From Frankia sp. AgB1.9 (GTDB lineage: Bacteria > Actinomycetota > Actinomycetes > Frankiales > Frankiaceae), in the NCBI RefSeq assembly GCF_016786355.1, contig NZ_JADWYX010000038.1, positions 1 to 64,000 of the forward strand: a stretch of DNA of 64,000 bases, read 5' to 3'. Positions 16,745 to 25,505 of this stretch are shown here, piece by piece. The notes below the pieces were generated by a model that saw nothing but the letters and a program-made list of their open reading frames with translations, ran no database searches and was not told the DNA's origin. The translations under genes were made by a program, and so were the position numbers. Each line of letters starts with the position of its first letter. Position 1 is the stretch's first letter.

Positions 16745-16820
16745 ACCGCGATCCCCACGTAGCGCGAGCCCCACCCTCGCTACTTTCATCGACCCGATGA
16801 CCAAAGGAACGGACGTCTCG

Positions 16821-17828
16821 ATGACGACACAGACATGGGCGATCGTCGGAACCGGGCAGATCTCGCACACGGTGGTGCCGGACCTGCAGCGGTGCGAAGG
16901 CGCGGAGATCACCCTTGTCTACAGCCGGGACGGGCTCAAAGCACAAGAGTTCGCGGCTGAACACGGCATCGCGGCCTCGACGTCGGACTTCGAAGCTGTC
17001 ATCAATGACCCGCTCATCGACGTCATCTATCTCGCCGCACCCATCAGCACCCACGTCGAGCTGACCCGACGGGCTTTGACCGCCGGCAAGCACGTGCTGG
17101 TCGAAAAGCCGATGGCAACGAACGCGCGCGACGCCGCGGCCCTGTTCGACACCGCGCGCGAGCACCACGTGTTTCTCATGGAGGGCATGTGGATGAAATT
17201 CAACCCGGCCTTCCAACACCTGCTCCAGGAGATACGCGGGGGCCGCATCGGAGAGGTGACTGCCGCTCGGGCGAGCTATGGGATGCCGTTCCCGAAGGAG
17301 TTCGCCAGCAAGTGGGACCCCCAGCGCAGCGGCGGAGCTCTCCTCGACCAGGGGATCTACCCGTTGACGTTCGCCTACTGCGCCCTGGGCGCACACAGCA
17401 GTGTCGCGGCGGCGGGGACCCTGCTCGACAACGGCCTGGACACGACCGAGCACATGACAGTCGCTTTCACGAACGGCACCTACGCCCAATGTTCCAGTTC
17501 CATGGTGGAGTTCATGGAGCTGACCGCGACCGTGAGCGGGACCCGCGGCTGGATCACGATCAACAGTCCCTTCTGGAACAGCGCTGACCTGGAAATCCAC
17601 GCGGACGGCTGGGAAAAGATCATATCCGACCCGGCCAGGGAACATTTCGAACTCGAGGGCAACGGGTATGTCCCCATGCTCCGAGCTGTGATCGGGGCCA
17701 TCGACGACGGCCTCCTCGAGCACCCACTGCACTCCGCTGACGACACCATCGGCGTCTTCCGAATGATCGACGACGTGTTCGCGTCCCTACAGGCGGCGAC
17801 GGGCCGAGGCGCCGCGGCAGCGCACTGA
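16821..17828 (+). CDS. Gfo/Idh/MocA oxidoreductase
   Basis: A 335-residue enzyme. The ATG at 16821 starts right before the Rossmann strand (TQTWAIVGTGQIS); an ATG at 16797 is an alternative, and neither has a strong ribosome site. EKPM holds the conserved lysine. MEGMWMKFNPAF and LLDQGIYPLTF match the dihydrodiol/xylose dehydrogenase branch, more distantly than the two other Gfo/Idh enzymes here. NAD(P)-linked oxidation of a sugar or glycoside is expected. The TolB-like propeller gene follows after 16 bases, so the two are probably co-transcribed. Confidence 0.83.
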   Translation: MTTQTWAIVGTGQISHTVVPDLQRCEGAEITLVYSRDGLKAQEFAAEHGIAASTSDFEAVINDPLIDVIYLAAPISTHVELTRRALTAGKHVLVEKPMATNARDAAALFDTAREHHVFLMEGMWMKFNPAFQHLLQEIRGGRIGEVTAARASYGMPFPKEFASKWDPQRSGGALLDQGIYPLTFAYCALGAHSSVAAAGTLLDNGLDTTEHMTVAFTNGTYAQCSSSMVEFMELTATVSGTRGWITINSPFWNSADLEIHADGWEKIISDPAREHFELEGNGYVPMLRAVIGAIDDGLLEHPLHSADDTIGVFRMIDDVFASLQAATGRGAAAAH

Positions 17829-17844
17829 CGACGAGGAGGCAACG

Positions 17845-18747
17845 GTGGAACCTCGCAGGTTACGCCCCGGCCAGCGAAGCCAGCTCTGGGTGGCGGACAC
17901 CGAGACAGGCAAGCAGACCCTGCTCTATGAACGCCACGACCTCCTGTTCGAGGCCCCGAACTGGGTCGAACCCGAGCTCATGCTCGTCAACGCCGACGGG
18001 AAGCTCTGGGAATACCGGTTCGACGGCGACCTCACTCCGATCGCGTTCGAGGGCGTACCCGACCTCAACAACGACCACATTCCGGACGCGGACGGAACAC
18101 ACATCTACCTTTCCTGCAACGACTGGAACATCTACCGGGCACCGATCCGCGGTGGGCTGGCGGTTCCGTTGACCTTCTCGCGAAACGACCCGCGAACGCT
18201 CTATTTCGCACACGGAGCAAGTCCGGACGGCACACAGCTCTCCTACATCGAGGCGGAGGTCCGCGCCAACTACGAGGTCACCAAGACGGGGATCTTCATG
18301 ATGTCCGCCGACGGTACCAACCGCAGGAGGCTCACCCCCTTGGAGAACGCGAACGGCCCCGAGTTCACCCCTGACGGCGAATGGGTCTACTACACGACCG
18401 AACGGTTCGACGGTCACATGCAGATCGCGCGCATGCGCCCTGACGCGACCGAGGACGAGCGCGTGACCTTCGACGAGGCGGCGGACCACTGGTTTCCGCA
18501 CTTCTCACCCGACGGCCGGCGCGCCGCCTATCTCGCCTACCAGCGGGACTCCGGCGATCACCCCGCCGACCGCTGGGTCGAGCTGCGGTCTGTCGCGCTC
18601 CCTGACTGGTCCTCACCGCGGACGATGGCGCAGATCCGCGGCGGCCAGGGCACCCTGAACGTGAACAGTTGGAGCCCCGACTCGACCCGCTTCTCCTATG
18701 TCGCCTACCCGCTGCCGGGCGACGACGCGGACAAGGTGGAACCGTAA
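17845..18747 (+). CDS. TolB/PD40-type beta-propeller protein, oligogalacturonate-lyase-like
   Basis: A 300-residue protein from GTG 17845 behind GAGGAGG. Repeated blades are visible: QLWVADTETGKQTLLYE, GIFMMSADGTNRRRLTP, PEFTPDGEWVYYTTE and HFSPDGRRAAYLAY. This is the PD40/TolB propeller. In proteins without a signal peptide it also resembles oligogalacturonate lyase (PL22). The metal-binding histidines of PL22 cannot be confirmed by eye, so lyase function is only a possibility. Proximity to a Gfo/Idh gene and plant-carbohydrate genes favours a sugar-related role. Confidence 0.7.
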   Translation: MEPRRLRPGQRSQLWVADTETGKQTLLYERHDLLFEAPNWVEPELMLVNADGKLWEYRFDGDLTPIAFEGVPDLNNDHIPDADGTHIYLSCNDWNIYRAPIRGGLAVPLTFSRNDPRTLYFAHGASPDGTQLSYIEAEVRANYEVTKTGIFMMSADGTNRRRLTPLENANGPEFTPDGEWVYYTTERFDGHMQIARMRPDATEDERVTFDEAADHWFPHFSPDGRRAAYLAYQRDSGDHPADRWVELRSVALPDWSSPRTMAQIRGGQGTLNVNSWSPDSTRFSYVAYPLPGDDADKVEP

Positions 18748-18779
18748 GCGGGGCGTCCCAGGTTCCAGCGCACCTGTGA

Positions 18780-18827
18780 GGCTGGCCGGCAACCAGCCTG
18801 GACGGCTGCGCTGGTTGCCGGCCAGCC
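18780..18827. terminator. Strong hairpin between convergent genes
   Basis: A perfect 17-bp inverted repeat, GGCTGGCCGGCAACCAG and its complement, encloses a 14-nt loop. It stands between the ends of the propeller gene and the DUF5605-type gene, so it can stop transcription from both sides. There is no T-run, as often in high-GC actinobacteria. Confidence 0.7.
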
Positions 18828-18888
18828 CGACGGCCTCGCCTGTTGCCGCACGACGACGCGGGTTCGGCCGAGGTGCGTCGGTGGCCGT

Positions 18889-20664
18889 CTAGGCCGCGTG
18901 GGTGCCCGGCTCGGCGGGTCTGTCGACGGCGACGACACGGACCGCGAGGTACTCGCGGCTCGGCAGGTCGACCCGGACTCGGTCTCGGTAGGTCGCGGGC
19001 AGCGGGTCGATCGTCATGTTCCAGGTGTCTATGACGTCGACGCGGTACTCCTTCCCGGCCGGAAGCGTCGCATCGTAGAAGTAGGGGCGGTTGAACCCGA
19101 AGTAGGTGAGATAGAATTCCCCTGCGATTCCCGCCTGTGGTGCGTCGCCGCGAGCGAGTGGCTCGAGTACGCCTCCGGGTGCTTCCTCGATGATTCTCCG
19201 GAGGAACTGAATACGGGCCGGGGACTCGCCGGTGAGCAGGCCGCCCTTGGCCCACCAGATCTGCTCGTCGTCACGGTAGTAGGTTTCGCCGTGGCCGACG
19301 TACCCGCCGCGGACCGCGCCCTCCCAGAAGCGGCGCGTCAGCTCCTGGCCGGAGATGTTTCCCCAGGAGTACTCGAGGTTCCCCTCGTATCCGCACTCGT
19401 CGACGACGACGGGCTTTCCCCAGGTGCGCCGCCACTCGTCGACGTTCTCGGCGGTGCGGTAGGTGTCGGTCCGTTGGACGCTCGCGTGGGTGATCCACTC
19501 GCGCGACTGGTCGTAGAAGGTGAGTCCGTTGTGGATCGACTGGAGGTGTCGAACGGGGTCGTTGGCGCGGACGACCGCGGCCAGCCGTTCCCAGTCCGAC
19601 TCGGTCTTCGCGGCGATGAGGTCGTATTCGTTGGCCATCGACCACCAGACGTTCGGGATCGCTGACAGGCGCCGGACGACGTACTGGACGTAGCGGTCGT
19701 CCGCGGCGCGCCCGAGGTCGGCGAATCCCCACCGGTCGTACGGGTGGAACAGGATGACGTCGGCCTCGATGCCCAGCTGCCCGAGCTCGACGATGGTGGC
19801 CTCGAGGTGCCGGAAGAACGCGGGGTTGAACCGGGTGTGGTCGAACCCGCCGGTGCTGTCGCCCGCGAAGGGGAAGAGCTCCGGCTCGTTCGAGTTGTAG
19901 AGGTAGCCCTTGGGGAACACGGTCATGCGCAGCTTGGTGAACGGCGCGCTCGCCAGGGTGCGCAGGGTCGCTGCCCGGACGTCGGCCGGCTGGTGGATCC
20001 AGGCGTAGGCGGTGGTGCCGAGCGGGGTGTGTCGCGTGCCGTCGGCGTGGGCGAAGTGGAAGCCGTCGGCGCGGACGGGGCCGTGGTCTCCCGCGAGGGC
20101 CTCGCTGACCTCGAACTCACCGGTGAGAGCGTGGAGGCTACGGGCGGTGGACGTGGTCCGGAAGCTCCAGCGTCCGGTGGCCTCCGGGAGGAACCGGAGG
20201 ACCCACTGGCCGTCGCCGTCGTAGAAGCCATCGACCTCTGTCGTGTGACCGTCGGTGTCGAACAGTGCGGTGAGCTCGACATCGGTGAAGGGGTTGCCGT
20301 GCGACGGGCCCGCGATCCGGATCTCGAAGGTCGACCATTTCGAGGCTGAACGAGGGAAGGTCGTGGCCGCGGACCCCTCGACGACCAGATCGCTCTCGTA
20401 GTCGGACCGTGGCAGGATCGCGGGCGCCTCGACGTCCGGCGTGGCGGGCGTCTCGATCGCGGCGAGTTCCTCCCACAGCCGCGCGGCTTTGGCCTCGTCG
20501 TCCGCGGTCGCCGCGAGGCGGTCGATGAGGACGCGGATGGGTAATCCTCGGATCATGTCGAGGGACGGATGGTCAGCCAGCCCTGGCAGCGCTCGTTCGA
20601 GCACGGCGCGGGCCTCGGGGTGGTCCAAGGCCTCCTGGACCCGGGATGTGCGGCCGAACGTCAT
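18889..20664 (-). CDS. DUF5060/DUF5605-type glycoside hydrolase
   Basis: A 591-residue protein from ATG 20664, with GGAGGT upstream. Residues 1-70 are a small helical domain (PEARAVLERALPGLADHP). About 105-190 form a DUF5060 beta-sandwich (KWSTFEIRIAGPSHGNPFTDVE), then comes a TIM barrel. Glu346 in SMANEYD and Glu423 in VVDECGYEG sit where clan-A acid and nucleophile stand. A C-terminal beta-domain like DUF5605 follows from about 520. No signal peptide is seen. Relatives are grouped with apiosidase-like and other plant-glycan enzymes, so a branched-sugar glycosidase is likely; the exact bond is unknown. Confidence 0.78.
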   Translation of the reverse strand: MTFGRTSRVQEALDHPEARAVLERALPGLADHPSLDMIRGLPIRVLIDRLAATADDEAKAARLWEELAAIETPATPDVEAPAILPRSDYESDLVVEGSAATTFPRSASKWSTFEIRIAGPSHGNPFTDVELTALFDTDGHTTEVDGFYDGDGQWVLRFLPEATGRWSFRTTSTARSLHALTGEFEVSEALAGDHGPVRADGFHFAHADGTRHTPLGTTAYAWIHQPADVRAATLRTLASAPFTKLRMTVFPKGYLYNSNEPELFPFAGDSTGGFDHTRFNPAFFRHLEATIVELGQLGIEADVILFHPYDRWGFADLGRAADDRYVQYVVRRLSAIPNVWWSMANEYDLIAAKTESDWERLAAVVRANDPVRHLQSIHNGLTFYDQSREWITHASVQRTDTYRTAENVDEWRRTWGKPVVVDECGYEGNLEYSWGNISGQELTRRFWEGAVRGGYVGHGETYYRDDEQIWWAKGGLLTGESPARIQFLRRIIEEAPGGVLEPLARGDAPQAGIAGEFYLTYFGFNRPYFYDATLPAGKEYRVDVIDTWNMTIDPLPATYRDRVRVDLPSREYLAVRVVAVDRPAEPGTHAA

Positions 20665-20990
20665 GGCTGTACCTCCAGGTGGGGGCGGGGCGGCCGGTGC
20701 CCTCGTCGGGCCTGGTCGCCGCGGCGGCCCGTGGTCGCGGGCACGGAGTTCAGGGCGTTGCCACCTCGTCCAGGTCGGGGGATGAGGCGGCCTTCTCCTG
20801 GCTGGTCCGCCCGGCTGGTAGGTAGCCGCGGCCCGCCGCCTCCTGCCAGACTTAAGCCCCGGCGCCAACCGCCCGGGCCCACTGGGCCCGGCCGTTTCAC
20901 ACTGCCGCGTTCTCACGTCATGGAGCGTCTCGAACGCGTCGGCTACCTGAGCGCGGTCTCACCTCGGCCGTCAGCCCGTTCTGGACTGGC
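20665..20990. other. Intergenic region with one hairpin
   Basis: No gene is supported. CCGGGCCC/GGGCCCGG (20873-20891, 3-nt loop) may end transcripts of the beta-helix gene that stops at 20991. No operator match was found before the DUF5605-type gene. Confidence 0.45.
20873..20891. terminator. GC hairpin after beta-helix gene
   Basis: An 8-bp perfect stem with loop ACT lies 100 bases past the stop of the minus-strand beta-helix gene. There is no T-run. Confidence 0.4.
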
Positions 20991-22640
20991 CTACTTCTGC
21001 GGTTGGCCTCCCCCTGACGGCCGGCACTGGCTCTCGGCGAATCCGACGCTCGGCGGGTTCTGAACGCGATGTCCGAAGAAGTCGGTCCTTGCTGCCGACG
21101 CTGGAACCGTCACGGGAGCTAGGGCCGCGCCGGCGCAGGCGGCGGGCGACTTCGGTCGAAGCGAGAACGCTCTCGGTACTGCCATCCCTGTACCACGGAC
21201 GTTCGGTGCGACGAACTGGGGGTCTGCCTGCAGGGCGGCGGCACCGTACGTCGGCATGCCGTAGAACAGGTTGTTCGAACAGTTCGTCCCGCAGGCGAAG
21301 TAGTTGTCGGCGGGGACAGGGGCGGTGGCGTAGAGAATGTTGTTCCTGAAGTCGAGCGTTCCAAGGAAAGGTATCACCTGCTTCGCCACCTCCTGGTCGT
21401 CCTCGACCGCGAACCTCGGGGCCGGTGACACGAAGGTATTGTTGTAGATGCTGATGCCATCCGCATTGTACTTGGCCGGGTCGAGGGCGTTCTCGCAAGG
21501 TGCCACCGCGTATACGGACCCATCGTTGACGCTCAGGTTGTACCGGATCGCGCCGCGGTGCGGGGAGGTGGTCGCGCAGATGAGGACGAAGCTTCCTTCG
21601 TTGTCGTGGCTGTAGTTGTACTGGAAGACGGTGCCGTCTTGGTTCCAGTCGATGTCGAAGGCCTCGCCGTCGCAGCCGTTGGTCACGGCGTTGGCGCCCT
21701 TGAAGACGGTGTGCGACACCTCGTTGTGCTCGGCCAGCCCATTGTTGGAATCGAAGAACCAGAGGCCGACGTTGCACACCCGGTTGGTGAAGTCCAGGTA
21801 GTCCCGGTTGGCCATCGCGGCGTAGCTCACCTTGTTCCAGGATGACACCGGCGCCTCGGAGCCGAACACGACGATCCCGTTGCCTTGGACTCGCGTGACG
21901 ACGTTCCGGGTGACTAGCACCTTCGTCGACGCGTCTGGCCAGGGCTGGTCGGCGGCCGGACGTGCGGTGCCACCTCCCAGGACCGAGATGCCGGCGTTCG
22001 CGGAGTCGGTGACGGTGTTGTCCTGGATCGTGACACCCTCGAAATGAGAACCGCGGGCCGTGAAGATGATGCCGCCGCTGCCGTTTGCCTGGTTCCGGGT
22101 AGTCGCCACGACGTTGTGCACCCAGAGGCGCTGGACCAGGACGTCTCGGACGACCCCCGTCGAAGCGGTGACCAGGATGCCTTGGCGCTGTGCGGTCGTC
22201 GGACCGACCGGGTTGCTGAGCGAAAGATCCTGGACTACGACGTCGGACATATCCGCCAGCTGAATCGCCGCCGTCCCGCTCGCGTCGGCGGTGATGGCCG
22301 GCCGCGCGCCGCGAGCGTCGCCATAGGCGCTGAACACGACTGGCCGCCCTGGCGCTCCGCTCCCGTGGGGGGCCAGTACGCCGACGCAGGTTGACCCTCG
22401 CTTGAACAGCACGTTCGCACCGGGCGTGAGCGTGACAGCGTTGACGGATGCCACAGTGTTAAATGGCTGCTTGTGGGAGCCGGACCCATTGGCCGCCCGC
22501 GAGCAGTCGACGTACAGGTCCTGTGCCCCCGACGGGGACTTGCCACCGGAAGCCCAGGTGGGTGAGGCCAGAATGACGGCGACTACTACGGCGGTGATCG
22601 TCGCCAACAAGAGCCATAACCTCTTACCGATCTTGTGCAT
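20991..22640 (-). CDS. Secreted right-handed beta-helix protein
   Basis: A 549-residue protein from ATG 22640 after GGAGGAG. Residues 1-31 are a Sec signal peptide (basic KRLWLLL, hydrophobic core, cleavage near TWASG). The rest shows short repeated strands with stacked Asn/Val, such as GVTIQDNTVTDSANAGISV, VLVTRNVVTRVQGNGIVVF and GISIYNNTFVSP. This is the parallel beta-helix of pectate-lyase-like and PbH1-repeat proteins. Cysteine pairs suit an extracellular protein. Polysaccharide lyase or hydrolase activity is likely but catalytic residues are not clear. The gene sits 42 bases downstream of the lipoprotein esterase, probably in one operon. Confidence 0.8.
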   Translation of the reverse strand: MHKIGKRLWLLLATITAVVVAVILASPTWASGGKSPSGAQDLYVDCSRAANGSGSHKQPFNTVASVNAVTLTPGANVLFKRGSTCVGVLAPHGSGAPGRPVVFSAYGDARGARPAITADASGTAAIQLADMSDVVVQDLSLSNPVGPTTAQRQGILVTASTGVVRDVLVQRLWVHNVVATTRNQANGSGGIIFTARGSHFEGVTIQDNTVTDSANAGISVLGGGTARPAADQPWPDASTKVLVTRNVVTRVQGNGIVVFGSEAPVSSWNKVSYAAMANRDYLDFTNRVCNVGLWFFDSNNGLAEHNEVSHTVFKGANAVTNGCDGEAFDIDWNQDGTVFQYNYSHDNEGSFVLICATTSPHRGAIRYNLSVNDGSVYAVAPCENALDPAKYNADGISIYNNTFVSPAPRFAVEDDQEVAKQVIPFLGTLDFRNNILYATAPVPADNYFACGTNCSNNLFYGMPTYGAAALQADPQFVAPNVRGTGMAVPRAFSLRPKSPAACAGAALAPVTVPASAARTDFFGHRVQNPPSVGFAESQCRPSGGGQPQK

Positions 22641-22682
22641 CTTGCTCCTCCAGCTGCCGGCACCATCGCCGGCCTAGGGCTG

Positions 22683-24881
22683 TCACTTCACGACGATGCG
22701 GACCCGCGCGAGGTTCTGGATCAGGGTGAAGGGCGTTTTCTGGTCGCCGTCGCGTTGGGCCGTGACCCGCACGACCGCGAAGTACGTTCCCGGCGTCGTG
22801 AAGGTGTGCGAGGTGCTCACGGTCAGGTCAGCCGTGGGCTTGTCGACCTTGGTGCCGTCCGCGAACTTCCCGGTGCTGTCGAAGTCCCACTCGACCTTGG
22901 AGATCTCTCCTGCGCGTGACGGCACCTGTGCGTGCGCGGTGAGGCTGACCTTCTGGCCCGGCGCGGCGACCGCCGTGACAGCAGGCGTGAGGGTCTTGTC
23001 GCCGACCTTGGTGATGTTCAGGCTGACGAGCGGCTGGACGCCCTGGCGCTGCGCCGCGGCGGGAGCGAGCTGGACCTGCGTGTCGGCGTCGACGTGGTAG
23101 CCGGTGCTGGCCGGCGGCGGGGTGCCGTCGGCGACCCAGGCGTCCAGGTCGAGGAGTGCCTGCTCGACCTCGCCCCCGTAACTGACGAGGTGGTCCAGGG
23201 AGCTCGTGGTCGGTGGGCCGGTGTGGCCGGCGTTGTCCAGGTACCAGATGCGGTAGTCGTCGTTCATCCGAGCGCCCTGCCTGGCCTGCACCCGCTGGCG
23301 GTACCAGTCCGCCGACCAGGCGTAGGCCTCGGCGTCCATCACGTCACCCAGCATGATCATCTTGCCGTGGAAGGCGCCGGTCGAGAGTGAGCCGGAGGTC
23401 GCCGTGGTGAAGACGGCACCCGTGAGAGCCGTGCGTTGGGGGTAGAGCGGTTTGCCGGCGGCGTCGCGGTACTGGTTCCAGCCGTACATGTCGGGCGACG
23501 GAACCTGATAGCGCGGGTAGTACTCGAGCGCGATCGTCCACGAGTTGTCCAGCCGCACGTGGTCACCCGGGCGGATGGCAGCGGTCACCGAGGCGTCCGC
23601 ACCGGTCACGAGGGTGACGTCGCTGCCCTTCGCGGCCTGGACGGAGAGCGTCTTGCCGGCCGCGGCGCCGCTGGTAATGACGAGATCCGCGTAGCTGAGG
23701 TCCCCGGCCGGCATCTGGGTGAGAGTCAGGCCGGTGACCGGTGAACCGACAACCGCCGAGACGGTCGTGTCCGCCTGGACGCGGGCGGCCCGCACCGACG
23801 GTTCGGAGCCCGCGTAGCCGAGCTTGCTCCAGAAGTCGTCCGCGTAGGTCGGGTCGACGATGCGGATGCCGCCGGCCACCTCGAAGTAGGCGCCTCCGTT
23901 GAGGTTCGCGTAGTCCCACCAGCCGCGCAGCGGGAAGCCGAGCCGGGAGACCTCGCGAAGCGCCGACTGCTGATCGGCGTCCAGGCCGGCATAGGGGTTG
24001 CCGCTCCCGCCGGGCTCCATGGCGTCGGCGATCCGCGGAAGCTTGTCCCGCAGGACGCGCAGCGCGAGCAGCTCGCTGGTCATGTTCGACGGGATCGAGT
24101 TCGGGGTCCCGGGCACGGTGGGCACGCCGCCGTCCCAGACGCCGTCCGTGTTCTCCAACGCGCCGATCGTCTGGTAGCCGCCCCCGCTGGGGCCGTAGAT
24201 GTAGCCGCGGGGGTGGCTGGAGTCGGCGTACACCTGCGCGGCCACGACCCGGGAGAACTTCGCCGACGCCGCGTCGGTCCGGTATGCGCCGAGCTCGCCG
24301 GCCTTCGGCAGGCCGCCGTCATTGTTCGTCGATACCACATAGGCGTTGTTGAGGGCGGCGAAGACGACGTTCGCGGGCTGCGCGTCCTCGAACGAGATGG
24401 TCGGGTAGGTGAACTCGAAGAACCGGCCCTGGTACTTCGCCGGGAAGTAGAACGAGAACTTCGAGTTCGTGCCTGTGAAGCCGCCGTGCACGTAGCGGAT
24501 ATCGACCGAGACCTTGGACTGTGGGTCGGTGACGGTCCGGTGCTCGTCCTTGTCGACGTAAGGCTGATTGAGTTTCGGATCGACGCAGGCCGCCGTTACC
24601 AGCAGGGCGCCGGCGGCGGTCGTCGTGCAGGCTGGGCCTGTGGTCGGTGCGCTGCTGATCTGCAGCGCCCGTCCGGTGTCAGCCCGGACCGGCTGGGGTG
24701 GCGGCGTGGACGAGGAGGCGCTGGAACCGCCGCTCGACCCGCAGGCGGTCAGGGCGGCCGCCAGCAGCGCTGAGATCGCTGCCAGCGACGGAAGTAATCG
24801 GGCGGTCTGGCGAAGCCCCGCTAAGGGGTCTGGGCGCGGCGTGGACGCGCCGCGGCCGCCTGGATACCTGGCCAAGGCCAT
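22683..24881 (-). CDS. Lipoprotein alpha/beta-hydrolase (tannase-like) with C-terminal PKD domain
   Basis: A 732-residue exported lipoprotein: hydrophobic segment (LAAISALLAAALTAC) with lipidated Cys47, then a Ser/Pro-rich linker. The catalytic part holds YGPSGGGYQT (Ser232) as nucleophile elbow. It ends in a region with HLVSYGGEVEQALLDLDAWV and ADGTPPPAS, the latter like the C-terminal strand/helix of tannase and feruloyl-esterase relatives. Residues about 640-732 form a PKD-type beta-sandwich (KVEWDFDSTGKF, HTFTTPGTYFAVV) often used to hold polysaccharide. An ester-cleaving role on plant material at the cell surface is likely; the exact family is uncertain. The beta-helix gene follows 42 bases downstream. 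Confidence 0.68.
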   Translation of the reverse strand: MALARYPGGRGASTPRPDPLAGLRQTARLLPSLAAISALLAAALTACGSSGGSSASSSTPPPQPVRADTGRALQISSAPTTGPACTTTAAGALLVTAACVDPKLNQPYVDKDEHRTVTDPQSKVSVDIRYVHGGFTGTNSKFSFYFPAKYQGRFFEFTYPTISFEDAQPANVVFAALNNAYVVSTNNDGGLPKAGELGAYRTDAASAKFSRVVAAQVYADSSHPRGYIYGPSGGGYQTIGALENTDGVWDGGVPTVPGTPNSIPSNMTSELLALRVLRDKLPRIADAMEPGGSGNPYAGLDADQQSALREVSRLGFPLRGWWDYANLNGGAYFEVAGGIRIVDPTYADDFWSKLGYAGSEPSVRAARVQADTTVSAVVGSPVTGLTLTQMPAGDLSYADLVITSGAAAGKTLSVQAAKGSDVTLVTGADASVTAAIRPGDHVRLDNSWTIALEYYPRYQVPSPDMYGWNQYRDAAGKPLYPQRTALTGAVFTTATSGSLSTGAFHGKMIMLGDVMDAEAYAWSADWYRQRVQARQGARMNDDYRIWYLDNAGHTGPPTTSSLDHLVSYGGEVEQALLDLDAWVADGTPPPASTGYHVDADTQVQLAPAAAQRQGVQPLVSLNITKVGDKTLTPAVTAVAAPGQKVSLTAHAQVPSRAGEISKVEWDFDSTGKFADGTKVDKPTADLTVSTSHTFTTPGTYFAVVRVTAQRDGDQKTPFTLIQNLARVRIVVK

Positions 24882-25095
24882 GTTTCCTCCGCTAGGTGCT
24901 GTGGCGACGAGAATGACGGTCTATTTGGCACGGGCTACGCCACGAGTGCCACCGTCGGGAACGGTGCCTGCCGGCCCGCCGCTCGGCTCCGGCCGGGACC
25001 TGACGGGGTGTGACCTACGGTCAGCGAGCTCATCGGAACCATCCCCGGGGGCCACGGATACTAGACGTATAGGTCGAGTTAGGGTAGGCGGCGAC

Positions 25096-25111
25096 CGTAG
25101 CGCGTGCTAGT
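25096..25111. promoter_or_regulatory. ACTAG-type palindromic operator
   Basis: CGTAGCGCGTGCTAGT matches 13 of 16 consensus bases. It lies in the divergent region, 215 bases before the lipoprotein esterase start and 395 bases before the GH116 start. Confidence 0.6.
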
Positions 25112-25225
25112 GCTTCTTGGGAAGGGCTGGAGGCGCCCTGCCGCTGGTCGCCGTAGGCCGGCAAAGTCGAGGGCCCGGCCGGCTTGCGCGCGTCGAAATC
25201 GCGATGCTAGGTTCTGCGCCAGCTC

Positions 25226-25241
25226 GCTAATGCGTGCTAGC
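25226..25241. promoter_or_regulatory. Weaker ACTAG-type operator
   Basis: GCTAATGCGTGCTAGC matches 11 of 16 consensus bases and keeps both CTA/TAG arms. A second site 130 bases from the first could allow looping. Confidence 0.4.
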
Positions 25242-25505
25242 TGGGCGGAGGCGCGGTGGCTTCGCCGCCGTTCCAGCCGCCGACCGGAGCACTCTCCTGG
25301 CGCGATGCCGGGCCCCAATTTTTGCGACCTCGTGGACGGCCGCGAGCGCGTCGGCGAACAACATGCGTGTCCTGGCCGGGGCCGGCGCGGGCCGGTTGAC
25401 GCTCCAGCGTTCCTCAGCCCTGCACAGCTCACGGTCGTGGCGCCGATCGACCCGGGCCAGCGCCGACATCCGACGCAACCGAAGCATTTCGAGGAGCGAT
25501 AGCTC

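Larger units (their letters stand above)
24882..25505. other. Divergent promoter region of esterase and GH116 genes
   Basis: No protein gene is supported. The stretch separates the minus-strand lipoprotein gene from the plus-strand GH116 gene and holds two ACTAG-type palindromes (25096 and 25226). Open frames here lack ribosome sites and family features. Confidence 0.55.

Noticed and set aside
16758-16773. CGTAGCGCGAGCCCCA before the Gfo/Idh gene at 16821, resembling the ACTAG-type operator
   Set aside because: Only about 9 of 16 bases match and there is no right half-site.
20568-21063. Plus-strand frame over the gap before the beta-helix gene
   Set aside because: Low-complexity Arg/Pro product and no start site; crosses the ends of two minus-strand genes.
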